DNA of 64,000 bases, taken from NCBI RefSeq assembly GCF_000740675.1, contig NZ_JPXI01000039.1, positions 248,001 to 312,000 on the forward strand, read 5' to 3'. The DNA is from Massilia sp. BSC265. GTDB taxonomy: Bacteria > Pseudomonadota > Gammaproteobacteria > Burkholderiales > Burkholderiaceae_D. Positions 52,179 through 61,648 of the stretch are shown one piece after another. The translations under genes and the position numbers were made by a program. The notes beneath the pieces are model-generated. The model saw nothing but the letters and a program-made list of their open reading frames with translations. It was not told the DNA's origin and did no database searches. The number at the start of each line of letters is the position of its first letter. Position 1 is the first letter of the stretch.

Positions 52179-53558
52179 ATGCCTCTCGCGCGTCCTTCCT
52201 CGAGCCCCACCATCAGCGCCATGCGGGTCATTCCCGTGGCGGGCCGCGACAGCATGTTGCTCAACCTGTGCGGCGCCCATGGCCCCTTCTTCATCCGCAA
52301 CCTGGTGCTGCTGGAAGCCAGCGACGGCAGCACAGGCATTGGCGAGGTACCCGGCGGCGCCGGCATCCTGAAGGCGCTGCAGAAAGCGGTAGCGCTGGTC
52401 GAAGGTACGGAAGTCGCCCGCTACCAGCGCACCTTGAATGCCATTCGCGCCAGCCATGGCGCGCACACCGGCACCATGCAGCACCAGGTCAGCTCCGCCG
52501 CGGAGGCAGCCGTGCTGCGCCAGCCGCACGAGATCAACCTGCGGCTCGACAATGTCATCACCGCCGTCGAGGCGGCGCTGCTCGACCTGCTGGGCCAGCA
52601 CCTGGGCGTGCCGGTCTGCGAGCTGCTGGGCAGCGGCCAGCAGCGCGACCGGGTGCCGATGCTGGCCTACCTGTTCTATATCGGCGACAGCCGGCGCACG
52701 GGCCTCGACTACGTTGCGCCGCGCCCCGGCGACGACTGGTACGGCATGCGCCTGCGCGAAGCGCTCACCCCTAGCGCGATCGCCGACCTGGCCGACGCGG
52801 CCGCCGCGCGCTACGGCTTCCAGGACTTCAAGCTCAAGGGCGGCGTGATGTCGGCGCAGGACGAACTGCAGGCGATCGCCGCGATCAAGCGCCGTCGTCC
52901 AGCCGCGCGCTGCACGGTGGACCCGAACGGCGCCTGGTCGCTGTCCGAGGCGGTCGCTGTCGGCAAGGAATACGGGCACCTGCTGGCCTATGCCGAGGAC
53001 CCCTGCGGACCCGAGCAGGGATACTCCGGCCGCGAGATCATGGCCGAGTTCAAGCGCGCTACCGGCGTGCGCACCGCCACCAACATGGTCGCGACCGACT
53101 GGCGCCAGATGGGCCACTCGCACCTGCTGGGCGCGATCGACATCCCGCTCGCCGATCCGCACTTCTGGACCATGGGGGGCTCGGTGCGCCTGGCCCAGCT
53201 GTGCCACGACTGGGGCCTGACCTGGGGTTCGCATTCGAACAACCACTTCGACGTGTCGCTGGCAATGTTCACCCACGCCGCCGCTGCCGCACCGGGCGCC
53301 ATCACGGCCATCGACACCCACTGGATCTGGCAGGAAGGGAGCGAGCGGCTCACGCGCGAGCCGCTGCAGATCGTCGACGGCGCCGTCAGCGTGCCGGACC
53401 GGCCCGGACTGGGCATCGAACCGGACATGGCGCGCATCGAAGCGGCGCACGCCCTGTACAAGCAGGTGGCGACCGGCGCACGCGACGATGCGATGGCAAT
53501 GCGCTGCCTGGTGCCGGGCTGGACCTACGATCCGAAACGGCCGAGCTTCGCACGCTGA
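52179..53558 (+). CDS. gudD: Glucarate dehydratase (enolase superfamily)
   Basis: A 459-residue cytoplasmic enzyme. CGGAGA lies 7 bp before the ATG. It converts D-glucarate to 5-dehydro-4-deoxy-D-glucarate. Features are the N-terminal capping domain (ISAMRVIPVAGRDSMLLNLCGAHGP), the KxK pair in DFKLKGGV, metal ligands in TVDPNGAW, YAEDPCGPE and TATNMVATDW, and the catalytic His in WGSHSNNHFDVSLAM. Length and motifs match GudD rather than galactarate dehydratase. It is 31 bp after GH115, consistent with using glucuronic acid after oxidation to glucarate; no uronate dehydrogenase is in the window. A collapsed remnant of a relative lies at 42830-43033. Confidence 0.9.
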   Translation: MPLARPSSSPTISAMRVIPVAGRDSMLLNLCGAHGPFFIRNLVLLEASDGSTGIGEVPGGAGILKALQKAVALVEGTEVARYQRTLNAIRASHGAHTGTMQHQVSSAAEAAVLRQPHEINLRLDNVITAVEAALLDLLGQHLGVPVCELLGSGQQRDRVPMLAYLFYIGDSRRTGLDYVAPRPGDDWYGMRLREALTPSAIADLADAAAARYGFQDFKLKGGVMSAQDELQAIAAIKRRRPAARCTVDPNGAWSLSEAVAVGKEYGHLLAYAEDPCGPEQGYSGREIMAEFKRATGVRTATNMVATDWRQMGHSHLLGAIDIPLADPHFWTMGGSVRLAQLCHDWGLTWGSHSNNHFDVSLAMFTHAAAAAPGAITAIDTHWIWQEGSERLTREPLQIVDGAVSVPDRPGLGIEPDMARIEAAHALYKQVATGARDDAMAMRCLVPGWTYDPKRPSFAR

Positions 53559-53701
53559 CCGGCGCTTTTTTTGCAAGCGTTGCGCGGACGCCCAAGAATA
53601 CAAGTTGTTACCGCTTTGCGCTTGCATGGTCCCGGATTTGGCAGGAAGATGAATTCGCCCTGACCCGTTGTGGCGAAGGGGCCAAGGGATAGGAGCACGC
53701 C

Positions 53702-54904
53702 ATGCAAGGCTTCATGTTCGCGACCGGGATCGAGGGCAGCTATCCGGTCGTCGCCGGGCGCAACGGTGACGCGCTGCGCGTCGACGAGATGGAAAAGACC
53801 GGCCATTACCGGCACTGGAAAGAAGACCTGTCCCTGGTCAGCGCGCTCGGGATCGACGCGCTGCGCTACGGGCCGCCCTACTACCGCGTGCACCAGGGCC
53901 CCGGCTGCTATGACTGGGATTTCACCGACGAGGTCTTCGCCGAAATCCAGCGGCGCGGCATCAAGCCGATCGTCGACCTGTGCCACTTCGGCGTGCCCGA
54001 CTGGCTGGGGAATTTCCAGAATCCGGAGTTCGTCCCCTTCTTCACCGAGTACGCCTCCGCCTTCGCGAAGCGCTATCCCTGGGTCGACCTGTACACCCCG
54101 ATCAACGAGATCTACATCACCGCCAAGTTCTCGGCCCATGAAGGCCTGTGGAACGAGCGCCTGCGCTCGGACCGGGCGTTCGTCACCGCCATGCGCAACC
54201 TGGCGCGGGCCAACATCCTGTCGACGGAAGCGATCATGATGGTGCGGCCGGACGCCAAGTTCATCCAGAGCGAATCCTCCGAGTACTACCACCCTTCCGG
54301 CCCCGAGGCCACCGAGGTCGCGCGCCACATGAACGAGCTGCGCTTCCTGGCCCTGGACCTGACCTATGGCCACGACGTGAGCGGCAGGATGTACGAATAC
54401 CTGTTCGACCACGGCATGACGCGCAAGGACTACCACTTCTTCCTCAACCGCAGCGTCAAGCCCGTCTGCATCATGGGCAACGACTACTACGCCACCAACG
54501 AGCATGTCATCAAGCCGGACGGCAGCACCACGTCCTGCGAACTGTTCGGCTACTACGTGATCACCCAGCAGTACTACCACCGCTACCGCATCCCGGTGAT
54601 GCACACCGAGACCAACAACCGCGACACCGGCGCCGGCGAAAAGGATGCGCGCGCCTGGCTCGACAAGCAGTGGTCGAACCTGGTACGCCTGAAATCGGAC
54701 GGGGTCCCCATCCTCGGCTTCACCTGGTACAGCCTGGTGGACCAGGTCGACTGGGACAGCACGCTCACCCTTGACGCCGGCACGGTCAACCAGTACGGCT
54801 TGTGCGACCTGGAACGGCGCGTGCGGCCGGTGGGCGAGGCTTATCGCGACCTGATCCAGACGTGGCGGCACCGGGTGGGGAACGATTTTATTTTCCTGCG
54901 CTGA
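53702..54904 (+). CDS. GH1 family glycosidase, cytoplasmic
   Basis: A 400-residue TIM-barrel protein with no signal peptide. AGGAG lies about 7 bp before the ATG. GH1 features are the N-terminal FATGIEGSYP and WKEDLSLVSALGIDALRYGPPYYRVHQGPGCYDWDF, the acid/base Glu in LYTPINEIYI (TxNE motif) and the nucleophile Glu in VMHTETNNRD, then GFTWYSLVDQVDWDSTL. It is shorter than classical GH1 (about 450) and belongs to a divergent branch. It probably hydrolyses an imported beta-linked oligosaccharide in the cytoplasm. It follows gudD after 143 bp and ends the carbohydrate locus; the sequence beyond its stop is of different character. Confidence 0.85.
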   Translation: MQGFMFATGIEGSYPVVAGRNGDALRVDEMEKTGHYRHWKEDLSLVSALGIDALRYGPPYYRVHQGPGCYDWDFTDEVFAEIQRRGIKPIVDLCHFGVPDWLGNFQNPEFVPFFTEYASAFAKRYPWVDLYTPINEIYITAKFSAHEGLWNERLRSDRAFVTAMRNLARANILSTEAIMMVRPDAKFIQSESSEYYHPSGPEATEVARHMNELRFLALDLTYGHDVSGRMYEYLFDHGMTRKDYHFFLNRSVKPVCIMGNDYYATNEHVIKPDGSTTSCELFGYYVITQQYYHRYRIPVMHTETNNRDTGAGEKDARAWLDKQWSNLVRLKSDGVPILGFTWYSLVDQVDWDSTLTLDAGTVNQYGLCDLERRVRPVGEAYRDLIQTWRHRVGNDFIFLR

Positions 54905-54935
54905 GGCGTAAAGTGCAGACTGTGCGGCTGCTCAC

Positions 54936-54953
54936 GGGTGGGATTCGCCCACG
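54936..54953. other. Candidate degenerate attachment site (copy of tRNA-Ser T-arm)
   Basis: GGGTGGGATTCGCCCACG matches the tRNA-Ser T-arm at 62726-62745 (GGGTGGGATTCGAACCCACG), apart from a missing AA, in the same orientation. CGAATCCCAC at 54992-55001 forms an inverted partner nearby. The copy marks the point where sequence character changes. It could be the far end of a decayed tRNA-Ser integration, or chance. Confidence 0.4.
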
Positions 54954-55029
54954 TGCCGCGGGCCGCCCTGGCGCGAGTACGCGCCAAGCTTCGAATCCCA
55001 CACGCAGAGCCCGCAGGGGCTCTGCTCCT

Positions 55030-55339
55030 CTCCGCACGCGCTCGGACAACGGGGCCGAATTCACCGCCACGGCCGTCATGAAATGGCTGCGGGACCAAGG
55101 ACATCGGCCCGGCCTATATCAAGCCGGGCAGTCCATGGCAGAACGGTTTCGTCGAAAGCTGCAATGGCAAACTGCGCGATGAATACCTGAACCGGGAATG
55201 GTTCGTCAGCCGGCAGGAGGCCAAGCTAATCATTGAGAAATGGCGGCACTTCTATAACAATAAGCGGCCGCATTCTGCACTTGGCAATCGTACACCGGCT
55301 GCAGTCGGGCGTCAGCGGTGCCAGAAACAGGTTGCCTGA
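55030..55339 (+). pseudogene. IS3-family transposase remnant (C-terminal integrase core, frameshifted)
   Basis: The first frame reads RTRSDNGAEFTATAVMKWLRDQG (the DNG motif with the second catalytic Asp). The frame then shifts at about 55100 into IGPAYIKPGSPWQNGFVESCNGKL, REWFVSRQEAKLIIEKWRHFYNN and KRPHSALGNRTPAAV, ending at TGA 55337-55339. Restoring one frame needs removal of one base (A) in CAAGGACATC. The catalytic Glu region (NGFVES) is present, but the N-terminal half of the protein and both IS ends are absent. It is a dead fragment of an IS3-group orfB and indicates past mobility at the edge of the type VI module. Confidence 0.85.
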
Positions 55340-55739
55340 AGTCGAAAACTAACAATCGCCGTGGCTACAAATTAACCGATCAGGTCAGAGTAATCGTGGC
55401 GCCTTATTTGTATCTGCGGCAGCCCCTCTTTTACCTACTGTGCCGTGCTTGTGGCGCGCAGCAGCCCGGCCACTACCGCCACGCGACATGCAACTTGCGC
55501 CCGTGTCAGGTGCGCGTCTGTCGCACCATCCAGTCCTCTCCTCTGCCCATAATGACGCCTTCTGGTCAGTTTACGAACCGTAGCGTCCGAAGGTCACCAA
55601 TCTTCCGCAGCGCGCGGAAGGCCGTCCGCGGAACCTCTATCCCATCGTTCATGACGGTCGAGCTTATCGATCCTCAATTCCACGCTTGCCTGAAAATGCC
55701 AGAATTAATTGTTCCGGTTGGAAACTCAGGGAGCACGCT
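55340..55739. other. Non-coding stretch before VgrG
   Basis: About 400 bp of lower-GC sequence between the transposase remnant and the VgrG start. An open frame crossing it lacks coding-like codon use and any recognisable motif. It should hold the promoter of the VgrG cluster. I see no repeat or RNA gene. Confidence 0.45.
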
Positions 55740-58419
55740 GTGCAAAATGATACCGAGCTTGTCAATTTCATACTGACGAAAAAAAAAGCTGATCACCACC
55801 AACCGTCCTATCCGCTTGACACTTGTTTATAAAAAGCAACAGATCTCCGACGTCCTACTCCCTCAGTTTGTCCGCAGTACCGAATCCGTCTGCAGTGGGT
55901 TCGAGTATCAGGTCAATTGCGTTGCCACTTCCAACAGTCTGCCACTGAAGGAATTCATTGGCGTGCCCGCCGCCCTTGAGTTCGTCAATGATCGAGGCCA
56001 GTTGCGCAAGGTGTGTGGTCTGGTCACGCAGGCAAGCTCTGGCGAGTGCGATGGCGCGATTGCGAGCTACCAACTCGTCATTCGCGACGCCATGGCGGTC
56101 ATGGAGCAACGTGTCAACACGCGCGTGTTCAGGAAAATGAGCTGGCCGCGGATCGTCACTGTCGTGTTGCAGGAATGGTTGCAGCTGAACAGCGCATTGA
56201 GTGGCTACTTCGAATTTGAACTTGCACCTGGGTTCCATCTGGAGAAATATCCCGAGCGCGAACAGACGATACAGTTCAACGAATCGGATGCAAGCTTTAT
56301 CCGTCGACTATTGGCGCGCTCCGGAGTTGCCTGGTTCTTCCGCCCGGGGTGCCACCCAGCACACCGGCAAGCAACTCACGACTCGGAATTGCCGGTGCAT
56401 ACTCTCGTGCTATTTGACAACCCGCGTGACCTGAAGCAGAACGCGGCCGGCGTCGTACGCTACCACCGCGACAACGCCACCGAGCAGCGCGATTCGGTCA
56501 CACGTTGGGGCGCAGTACGCAAGCTTCAGGCAGGCAGCGTCCGGGGTTTCAGTTGGGACTACAAGCGACCGGAAAGCATCCCCGGGATGGCCGCTGAAAT
56601 ACCAGGCCAGGTCGATCAAGGCCCATCCGGCAACCAGTTAGCTGGCGGAGTGCAAGAATACATCGTTGAATCACCGCATGCGGGCTCTGACGACAAGGAG
56701 CTATATCGCCTGGGCGTGCTGCGCATGCAGCGCAAGGAGCTCGATACAAAACGCTTCACCGGAGAAGGAAGCGTCCGCGACTTCTGTGCAGGCGAGTACT
56801 TCACCATCAGCGACCACCCGGAAATCGATGGCCATCCTGCCGCCGAGCGCGATTTCATCATCACGTCAATCGAAGTCAAGGCACAGAACAACCTCCCAAA
56901 AAGCTTGGAACAACGGATACAACGGCTGTTCCATTTCAATGACTGGCGCGGTACGGCGGGCATGCCCACTGATCTTTCCAGCGAAGATAACGCAAACCGT
57001 TTCCACATGCGATTCGAGGCGGTACGGCGCACTATCCCTATCGTCCCAGCATTCGACCCGCGTACCGACCTGAGCGACCCCGGTTTGCAGATTGCAATCG
57101 TGGTTGGCAGAGAAAACGACGTCGTGCATTGCGACGAACTCGGCCGCGTGAAGATTCGATTTCCTGCGACGCGTCCGGAAGACCATCAGCACGCACAAGG
57201 CGCGGGCGCATCGGACACGGATGCGGATTCGGCCTGGGTGCGGGTGGCCACGAATTGGGCCGGCAACGGCACCTCGCACTGCGGCACCCTGGCGCTACCC
57301 CGCGTGGGGACCGAAGTCCTGGTGGCCTTTCTCGGCGGCGACCCCGACAAACCCATCATTCTTTGCCAGCTTTTCAATGGGCGTGCCTTGCCTCCCCCCT
57401 TGAGCAATCGCGCCAACCTGCCGTCAACGCGCTTTCTTTCGGGCATGCGTAGCCAGGAGATCCACGGCGGGCGCATGAACCAGCTCCGGTTCGACGATAC
57501 ACCGCGCGAAATCAGCGCCCAGTTGGCGAGCGACGATGGCGCTTCGCAGTTGAATCTCGGATGGCTGACGCATCCAAGGGGGGAAGACCGGCGCCCCCGC
57601 GGCGAAGGCGCTGAGCTGCGTAGTGACAAGGCCGTCGCAATCCGGGGTGGCAAAGGCGTGCTGGTTACCGCAAGCAATAGCAACCAGGCCGAAGGCAAAC
57701 AGCTGGACCGGGCCGAATTGATTGGCCTTGCCGACGGCTTGCGCGACATTGCCGACCAGCTCGCGAAGCTCGCGGAAACTCATTCAAAAGACCCGGCAAA
57801 CGGTCCGCAACTGGCGCAACTGGTTGACAAGCTCAGGCATCTGGATCACGGAACGAATGCCGCTGCCGGAGCAGCCGGCGCTACGGGTGGCGCACCCATT
57901 GTGGCAGTCAGCGGTCCTGCGGGAATTGTCGTGGCAAGCAATGAAGACCTGGCGCTCGGTGCGGAAAAGAACGCCTACCTCATCACGGCTGCGGACACGC
58001 AGCTCACTGCCGGCGGGCAAACATCGCTACGCGCGGCGCAGGGCGTCAGCGTCTTTGCCAATGACGGCGGCATGAAGCACATTGCCGCACGCGGCAACAT
58101 ACAGACCGAAGCGCAGGACGGCACCATCGAGCTGCTGGCAAAAAAGGTGATGGAGCTGATCAGCACGACAGACTGGATCAGCATCAAGGCCAGGAAGGGT
58201 GTCTGTCTCTACGGCGGTGGCAGTGAATTGAAAATCAGCGAAGAGGGAATTATCGGCAGCACGACAGGCAACAGCCACATCTACGCTGCCGATCACCAGA
58301 CCTTCCCGAAACGAGCGCAGCAAACCCAGTTCCCCGACGAATTGCCGCATCACGATATCTGCATCCCTTGCATGCTCGCGGCAGCACGTGCCCATAGCCC
58401 ATTGGTGGAGGCAGAATGA
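55740..58419 (+). CDS. vgrG: Type VI secretion spike protein VgrG (DUF2345 type), start frame broken at an A9 run
   Basis: The main frame encodes about 870 residues: a gp27-like part (FEYQVNCVATSNSLPLKEF, ASYQLVIRDAMAVMEQRVNTRVF, QFNESDASFIRRLLARSGVAWFF), a gp5-like OB region (IVVGRENDVVHCDELGRVKIRFP, ATNWAGNGTSHCGTLALPRVGTEVLV) and a C-terminal T6SS_Vgr/DUF2345 beta-helix (GPAGIVVASNEDLALGAEKNAY). A GTG at 55740 with GGGAG 6 bp upstream begins VQNDTELVNFILTKKK, then runs out of frame after nine A (55779-55787). One A fewer would fuse it to LITTNRPIRLTLVYKK, a normal VgrG start. The main frame itself has only weak starts (TTG at 55816). The stop overlaps the DUF4123 gene (ATGA). It carries effectors on the T6SS needle tip. 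Confidence 0.85.
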
Positions 58420-59306
58420 GCCAGGGTAATTCGAATGGTTCCGTCTATCTCCTGATCGACAACGGCATGCTGGATGAAGTATCGGCCAGCTACGCCGAGG
58501 ATGCTCCCGAAAGCCGCCCGGCATGGCTGGCGCCGATTTATCCAGAGCGTGCCCTGGCGGTCAGCCCACTTCTGGTCGACGTCGAAGCCGCTTACGAAGT
58601 CGGCGATCTCGATCGTGTCATGCGCCTCATGAACGCGCGCAAGCCTGCACTGCACGTGTCTGTCATCGAGTCAGCGCTGGATATCGGCCAGCTTGCCCAC
58701 CATCTGGGCAGATTCATTTTCATTCTTAATCCGGAGGGCAAGCAGTTCACGCTCAGGTATGCGGACTGCGCGGTTCTCGCAGCGCTCTCGGAATTGCTGA
58801 CGCCGGCACAGTGGGCCGCGATGTCAGGACCGATTGCACGTTGGACTATCCATTACCGTTCGGGCGCGCTAGTCCCGCTGCCACCGGCCGAGGCGATCAC
58901 AGTTGCACTGACGCCCCTGCGCCTGGACCAGGATCAGCTGCTGGCCTTGGACGAGGCAAGCGAACCGGATCACTTCATCGCCAAGGTGAAGATGATGCGC
59001 AATGGCGAGGCCTTGCCCGGCAACGCGGTGGAACAGCACGAATGGGCGCAAGCGGCACGCCGAGCCTGGCGAGCCGCCGGCAACGCGCAACCCCAAATTT
59101 TAATGTTCCTGACCGAGGCCGCACTCCTGACCAACGGCGCAATCCTGCGACGGCAGGAGATTCGCGAATTCCTTGTGATGAATGAAGTCAGCGCGTTCCG
59201 AAGCAGATTGCGGGAACTCGTCGACGATCTACAGGAAAGACGCAGCCGGGCCACCCAGGGAGCCACTGCAGGCGACGATTCAAATGCAATCCCGATTGTT
59301 ATCTGA
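58416..59306 (+). CDS. DUF4123 domain T6SS effector adaptor
   Basis: A 296-residue cytoplasmic protein whose ATG overlaps the VgrG stop. The N-terminal DUF4123 region reads SVYLLIDNGMLDEV, WLAPIYPERALAVSPLLVDVE, then GQLAHHLGRFIFI and TLRYADCAVLAAL (the typical R-Y-x-D/F core). DUF4123 (TEC/Tap) proteins bind a specific effector and load it on the cognate VgrG. Here the effector should be the DUF2235 protein encoded at 59936. The C-terminal helical part (about 195-296) is variable in this family and likely contacts the effector. It is required for delivery but is itself not secreted. Confidence 0.88.
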   Translation: MSQGNSNGSVYLLIDNGMLDEVSASYAEDAPESRPAWLAPIYPERALAVSPLLVDVEAAYEVGDLDRVMRLMNARKPALHVSVIESALDIGQLAHHLGRFIFILNPEGKQFTLRYADCAVLAALSELLTPAQWAAMSGPIARWTIHYRSGALVPLPPAEAITVALTPLRLDQDQLLALDEASEPDHFIAKVKMMRNGEALPGNAVEQHEWAQAARRAWRAAGNAQPQILMFLTEAALLTNGAILRRQEIREFLVMNEVSAFRSRLRELVDDLQERRSRATQGATAGDDSNAIPIVI

Positions 59307-59318
59307 CACAGAGGCATT

Positions 59319-59939
59319 ATGAAAATTCCTATCCTCTCGGTTGTGCGGTCGCATCCCAGCGTATCTTTACTGGCCATGGGGGTGTTGCTTGGATCTTATG
59401 CGCTACTCCACGCTCGTACCAGGGGCGACGACCGTATGGGTGTCTCCATCAACTCGGTTCACCACCTGGGATCGGGTCATCTCATTCATGAATTTTATGT
59501 TGATAAAGGTTATTACGGTAACGTTGGTGAAGAAGGCGGCGGCGGTGATGTCACATGTTGTGTCACGCTCCCGAAACACTGGCATCCAGGATTGAAAGCG
59601 GACGTCCGCTGGGAGGTGTACCGCATAATCAAACCAACAGACCCTGCGGAAGAAGAAACGGTGGAACCAGAGGGTATATACCGTGCGCAGGTGCCGGTGG
59701 AGTCGTATCGGGAACCGGGGCAGTTTGTTGTTCATTTCTTCCCCAATGGTCGCGTGCGCATTGTTGTGAGTTCAATTAGCCCGTCCGGGGATGGGCACCC
59801 GATTAGAAAGGGGGATGCTCGAGAGGGCCTGTTAGCGACAGCAGGCGTGCCGATCAAAGAAATTTTCACTGCCGAAGAACTTGCGGATATTGCACGTGAA
59901 AATGCCCGCGACCGGGCTAAATATGGAAACTGGCGATGA
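59319..59939 (+). CDS. DUF3304 domain protein, candidate immunity protein
   Basis: A 206-residue protein with an N-terminal hydrophobic segment (VSLLAMGVLLGSYALL), likely a membrane anchor or uncleaved signal placing it in the periplasm. The DUF3304 core shows GVSINSVHHLGSGHLIHEFYVD, GNVGEEGGGGDVTCCVTLPKHWHPGL and VRWEVYRI. DUF3304 genes are often next to DUF2235 phospholipase effectors, and a periplasmic inhibitor fits an effector acting on membranes. No biochemical proof is assumed. The stop overlaps the start of the effector gene (59936, ATGA). Base composition is visibly AT-richer than the carbohydrate locus, consistent with transfer. Confidence 0.8.
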   Translation: MKIPILSVVRSHPSVSLLAMGVLLGSYALLHARTRGDDRMGVSINSVHHLGSGHLIHEFYVDKGYYGNVGEEGGGGDVTCCVTLPKHWHPGLKADVRWEVYRIIKPTDPAEEETVEPEGIYRAQVPVESYREPGQFVVHFFPNGRVRIVVSSISPSGDGHPIRKGDAREGLLATAGVPIKEIFTAEELADIARENARDRAKYGNWR

Positions 59940-61201
59940 AACGGGCCGACGTCATCATCGCGCCCACAAGAGGTGCGCCGACCTCTGGAGTGAGGCGGAT
60001 CGTTCCGGAATACGACTGTGATTTCAAGAAATGCGAAGTCACGTCGAACATCGGACTCTTTTTTGATGGAACACGCAACAATCGAGACCGCGATCGTCCA
60101 GAATTCGCTGATAGCAACATTGCGCGGCTGCGTGACGTCTACCATAGCGCGGAAGATATGGGCTACTACCGAGTCTATATTCCAGGGGTCGGAACGCGAT
60201 TTCCCGAGATCGGGGAGCAGGACGAAAGCACCATGGGTTCAGCATGTGCCTTCGGCTGTGAAGAGCGGGTCATTTTCGGCCTGTTGGCCGTTTTCAATGC
60301 GCTACACCGGCGTTGTTTCAACAGCCTCATGTTTGACGAAGGCGCCGTGCTCGCCTTATGCCGTAACGGCCGCAATGTGACCGACGCAGACGATAGAGAC
60401 TGTCTTGCCAAGCTCGGCACACGCAGTGGCCTGCTGCAAGCGGCGCTATCCAACGACAGCGACCGCCGTGCGTTCCTGACGCGGCAGGCCCAACTTCTGG
60501 AAGCAAAACTCAAGGGCAGAAAGCCCCGCGTGGTCGAATGTTTCCTCGACGTGTTCGGATTCTCCAGGGGTGCGGCGGAAGCCAGGGTATTCTGCCACTG
60601 GCTGGACGAATTGCTGGTCGGCGGCCGTCTGGCCGGCGTGCCCCTGCGCTTTCGCTTCGTCGGGCTGATTGACACCGTCGCCTCAGCGGGATTCTGGTCC
60701 GGCACCTCGGCGCTGCTCGCCAACTCGACCGGCGGACATGGCGCATGGGCGAGTGGCGGGTCGCTGCGCGTACCAGCCTCCGTGCCGAATTGCGTTCACA
60801 TGGTTGCAATGCACGAGCTTCGCCGCAACTTCCCCCTGGATGAAATCGGCGTCGACGGGAAGCTGCAAACAGGATGGAGCCAGCACGCCTACCCGGGCTC
60901 GCACAGCGATGTCGGCGGCGGCTACCGGCCGGGTGAGCTCGGCATCTCGGTGGGAGATAATCCCCAGCACGGCGACTCCCTGAAGCTGTCCCAGATACCG
61001 CTGAACCACATGTTCGATTGCGCGGTAGCGGCTGGCGCCCCGATGAAAAAACCTAAAATCAAATCTGGTGCCCATGACCCATTCGCCATCCATCCCGACC
61101 TGGCCAAAGCCTACGACGAATTCCTTGCACAAGCCACGCTCGCGCCCCGTCCGATGTACGAGTGGCTCCAGCCGTATCAACTGGCGATGGCAGATGCGTA
61201 A
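59936..61201 (+). CDS. DUF2235 (Tle1-like) phospholipase-type T6SS effector, catalytic part
   Basis: A 421-residue alpha/beta-hydrolase. Motifs are NIGLFFDGTRNN (start of the DUF2235 domain), YIPGVGTRF, VFGFSRGAAEAR (GxSxG nucleophile), FRFVGLIDTVASAG (acidic residue) and AYPGSHSDVGGGYRPGE (His of the triad). Tle1 proteins with this domain hydrolyse membrane phospholipids of rival cells. The protein stops at 61201, while typical homologues continue with a C-terminal segment. That segment is found in the next, overlapping frame (61194-61628). Either a +1 frameshift split the gene or the C-terminal part is made as a separate chain. The neighbours give its adaptor (DUF4123), candidate immunity (DUF3304) and carrier (VgrG/PAAR). 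Confidence 0.85.
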   Translation: MKRADVIIAPTRGAPTSGVRRIVPEYDCDFKKCEVTSNIGLFFDGTRNNRDRDRPEFADSNIARLRDVYHSAEDMGYYRVYIPGVGTRFPEIGEQDESTMGSACAFGCEERVIFGLLAVFNALHRRCFNSLMFDEGAVLALCRNGRNVTDADDRDCLAKLGTRSGLLQAALSNDSDRRAFLTRQAQLLEAKLKGRKPRVVECFLDVFGFSRGAAEARVFCHWLDELLVGGRLAGVPLRFRFVGLIDTVASAGFWSGTSALLANSTGGHGAWASGGSLRVPASVPNCVHMVAMHELRRNFPLDEIGVDGKLQTGWSQHAYPGSHSDVGGGYRPGELGISVGDNPQHGDSLKLSQIPLNHMFDCAVAAGAPMKKPKIKSGAHDPFAIHPDLAKAYDEFLAQATLAPRPMYEWLQPYQLAMADA

Positions 61202-61628
61202 CCATTTTCACACGACCACTCAGGTCAAGCGAGCCAGCCAGTCCGACCGGGAAATTCTGCTTGCCTTTAACAAGAGCCTGGTCAACGACGCCGCCGCCAT
61301 GCTGCGATCCGCCGCGATGGGCCTGGGCCAGCGGACACTCGCGGTCGTCAAGGACGTCTTCAATACCGGTGCGCGAAAAGACCTTGTGACGACCAGCGCA
61401 TTGGACCCGGAAGCCCGGGAGGTGTTTGCCCGGGCCCAGCGCGCCACAGCGACGCTGCCTTCGTTTGCCGCCCTGTTTGACAGCTACGTGCATGATTCGC
61501 TGGCCGGATTCAATTCGCCAACGCTGGAACTGACAGGCTATTGGCGCTATCGAAAAATCTTCCTGGGTAATGACGAGGCGCTTATCGCAGCCAATCAGGA
61601 TGCCGATGCGGCGCGCAACGTCGCGTGA
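61194..61628 (+). CDS. C-terminal part of the DUF2235 effector in an overlapping frame
   Basis: A 144-residue frame starting at ATGCGTAA, which overlaps the stop of the catalytic part by 8 bases. It reads REILLAFNKSLVNDAAAML, ATLPSFAALFDSYVHDSLAG and LELTGYWRYRKIFLGNDE. The FDSYVHDS...GYWRYRKIF segment is the usual C-terminal end of DUF2235 T6SS effectors. It has no independent domain that I recognise and only a weak ribosome-binding site, so a frameshifted single gene is the simplest reading. Translational coupling through the overlap remains possible. The PAAR gene follows within 21 bp. Confidence 0.65.
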   Translation: MRNHFHTTTQVKRASQSDREILLAFNKSLVNDAAAMLRSAAMGLGQRTLAVVKDVFNTGARKDLVTTSALDPEAREVFARAQRATATLPSFAALFDSYVHDSLAGFNSPTLELTGYWRYRKIFLGNDEALIAANQDADAARNVA

Positions 61629-61648
61629 CTTTTTCGGACGAGGCCAGC

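Noticed and set aside
54936..55002. Possible tRNA gene (T-arm-like sequence and its inverted partner)
   Set aside because: No anticodon or acceptor stem can be formed; only the T-arm-like words are present. It is treated as a candidate attachment-site copy.
55318..55776. Open frame of 152 codons between the transposase remnant and VgrG
   Set aside because: It starts inside the transposase remnant, has non-coding composition and no motif. It overlaps the VgrG leader in a different frame.
55779..55790. Classical A AAA AAG -1 slippery heptamer at the VgrG start
   Set aside because: The frame of the GTG-initiated leader reads AAA AAA AAA GCT, so AAG is not in the zero frame and the needed shift is +1 (or -2). 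Transcriptional slippage or mutation fits better.
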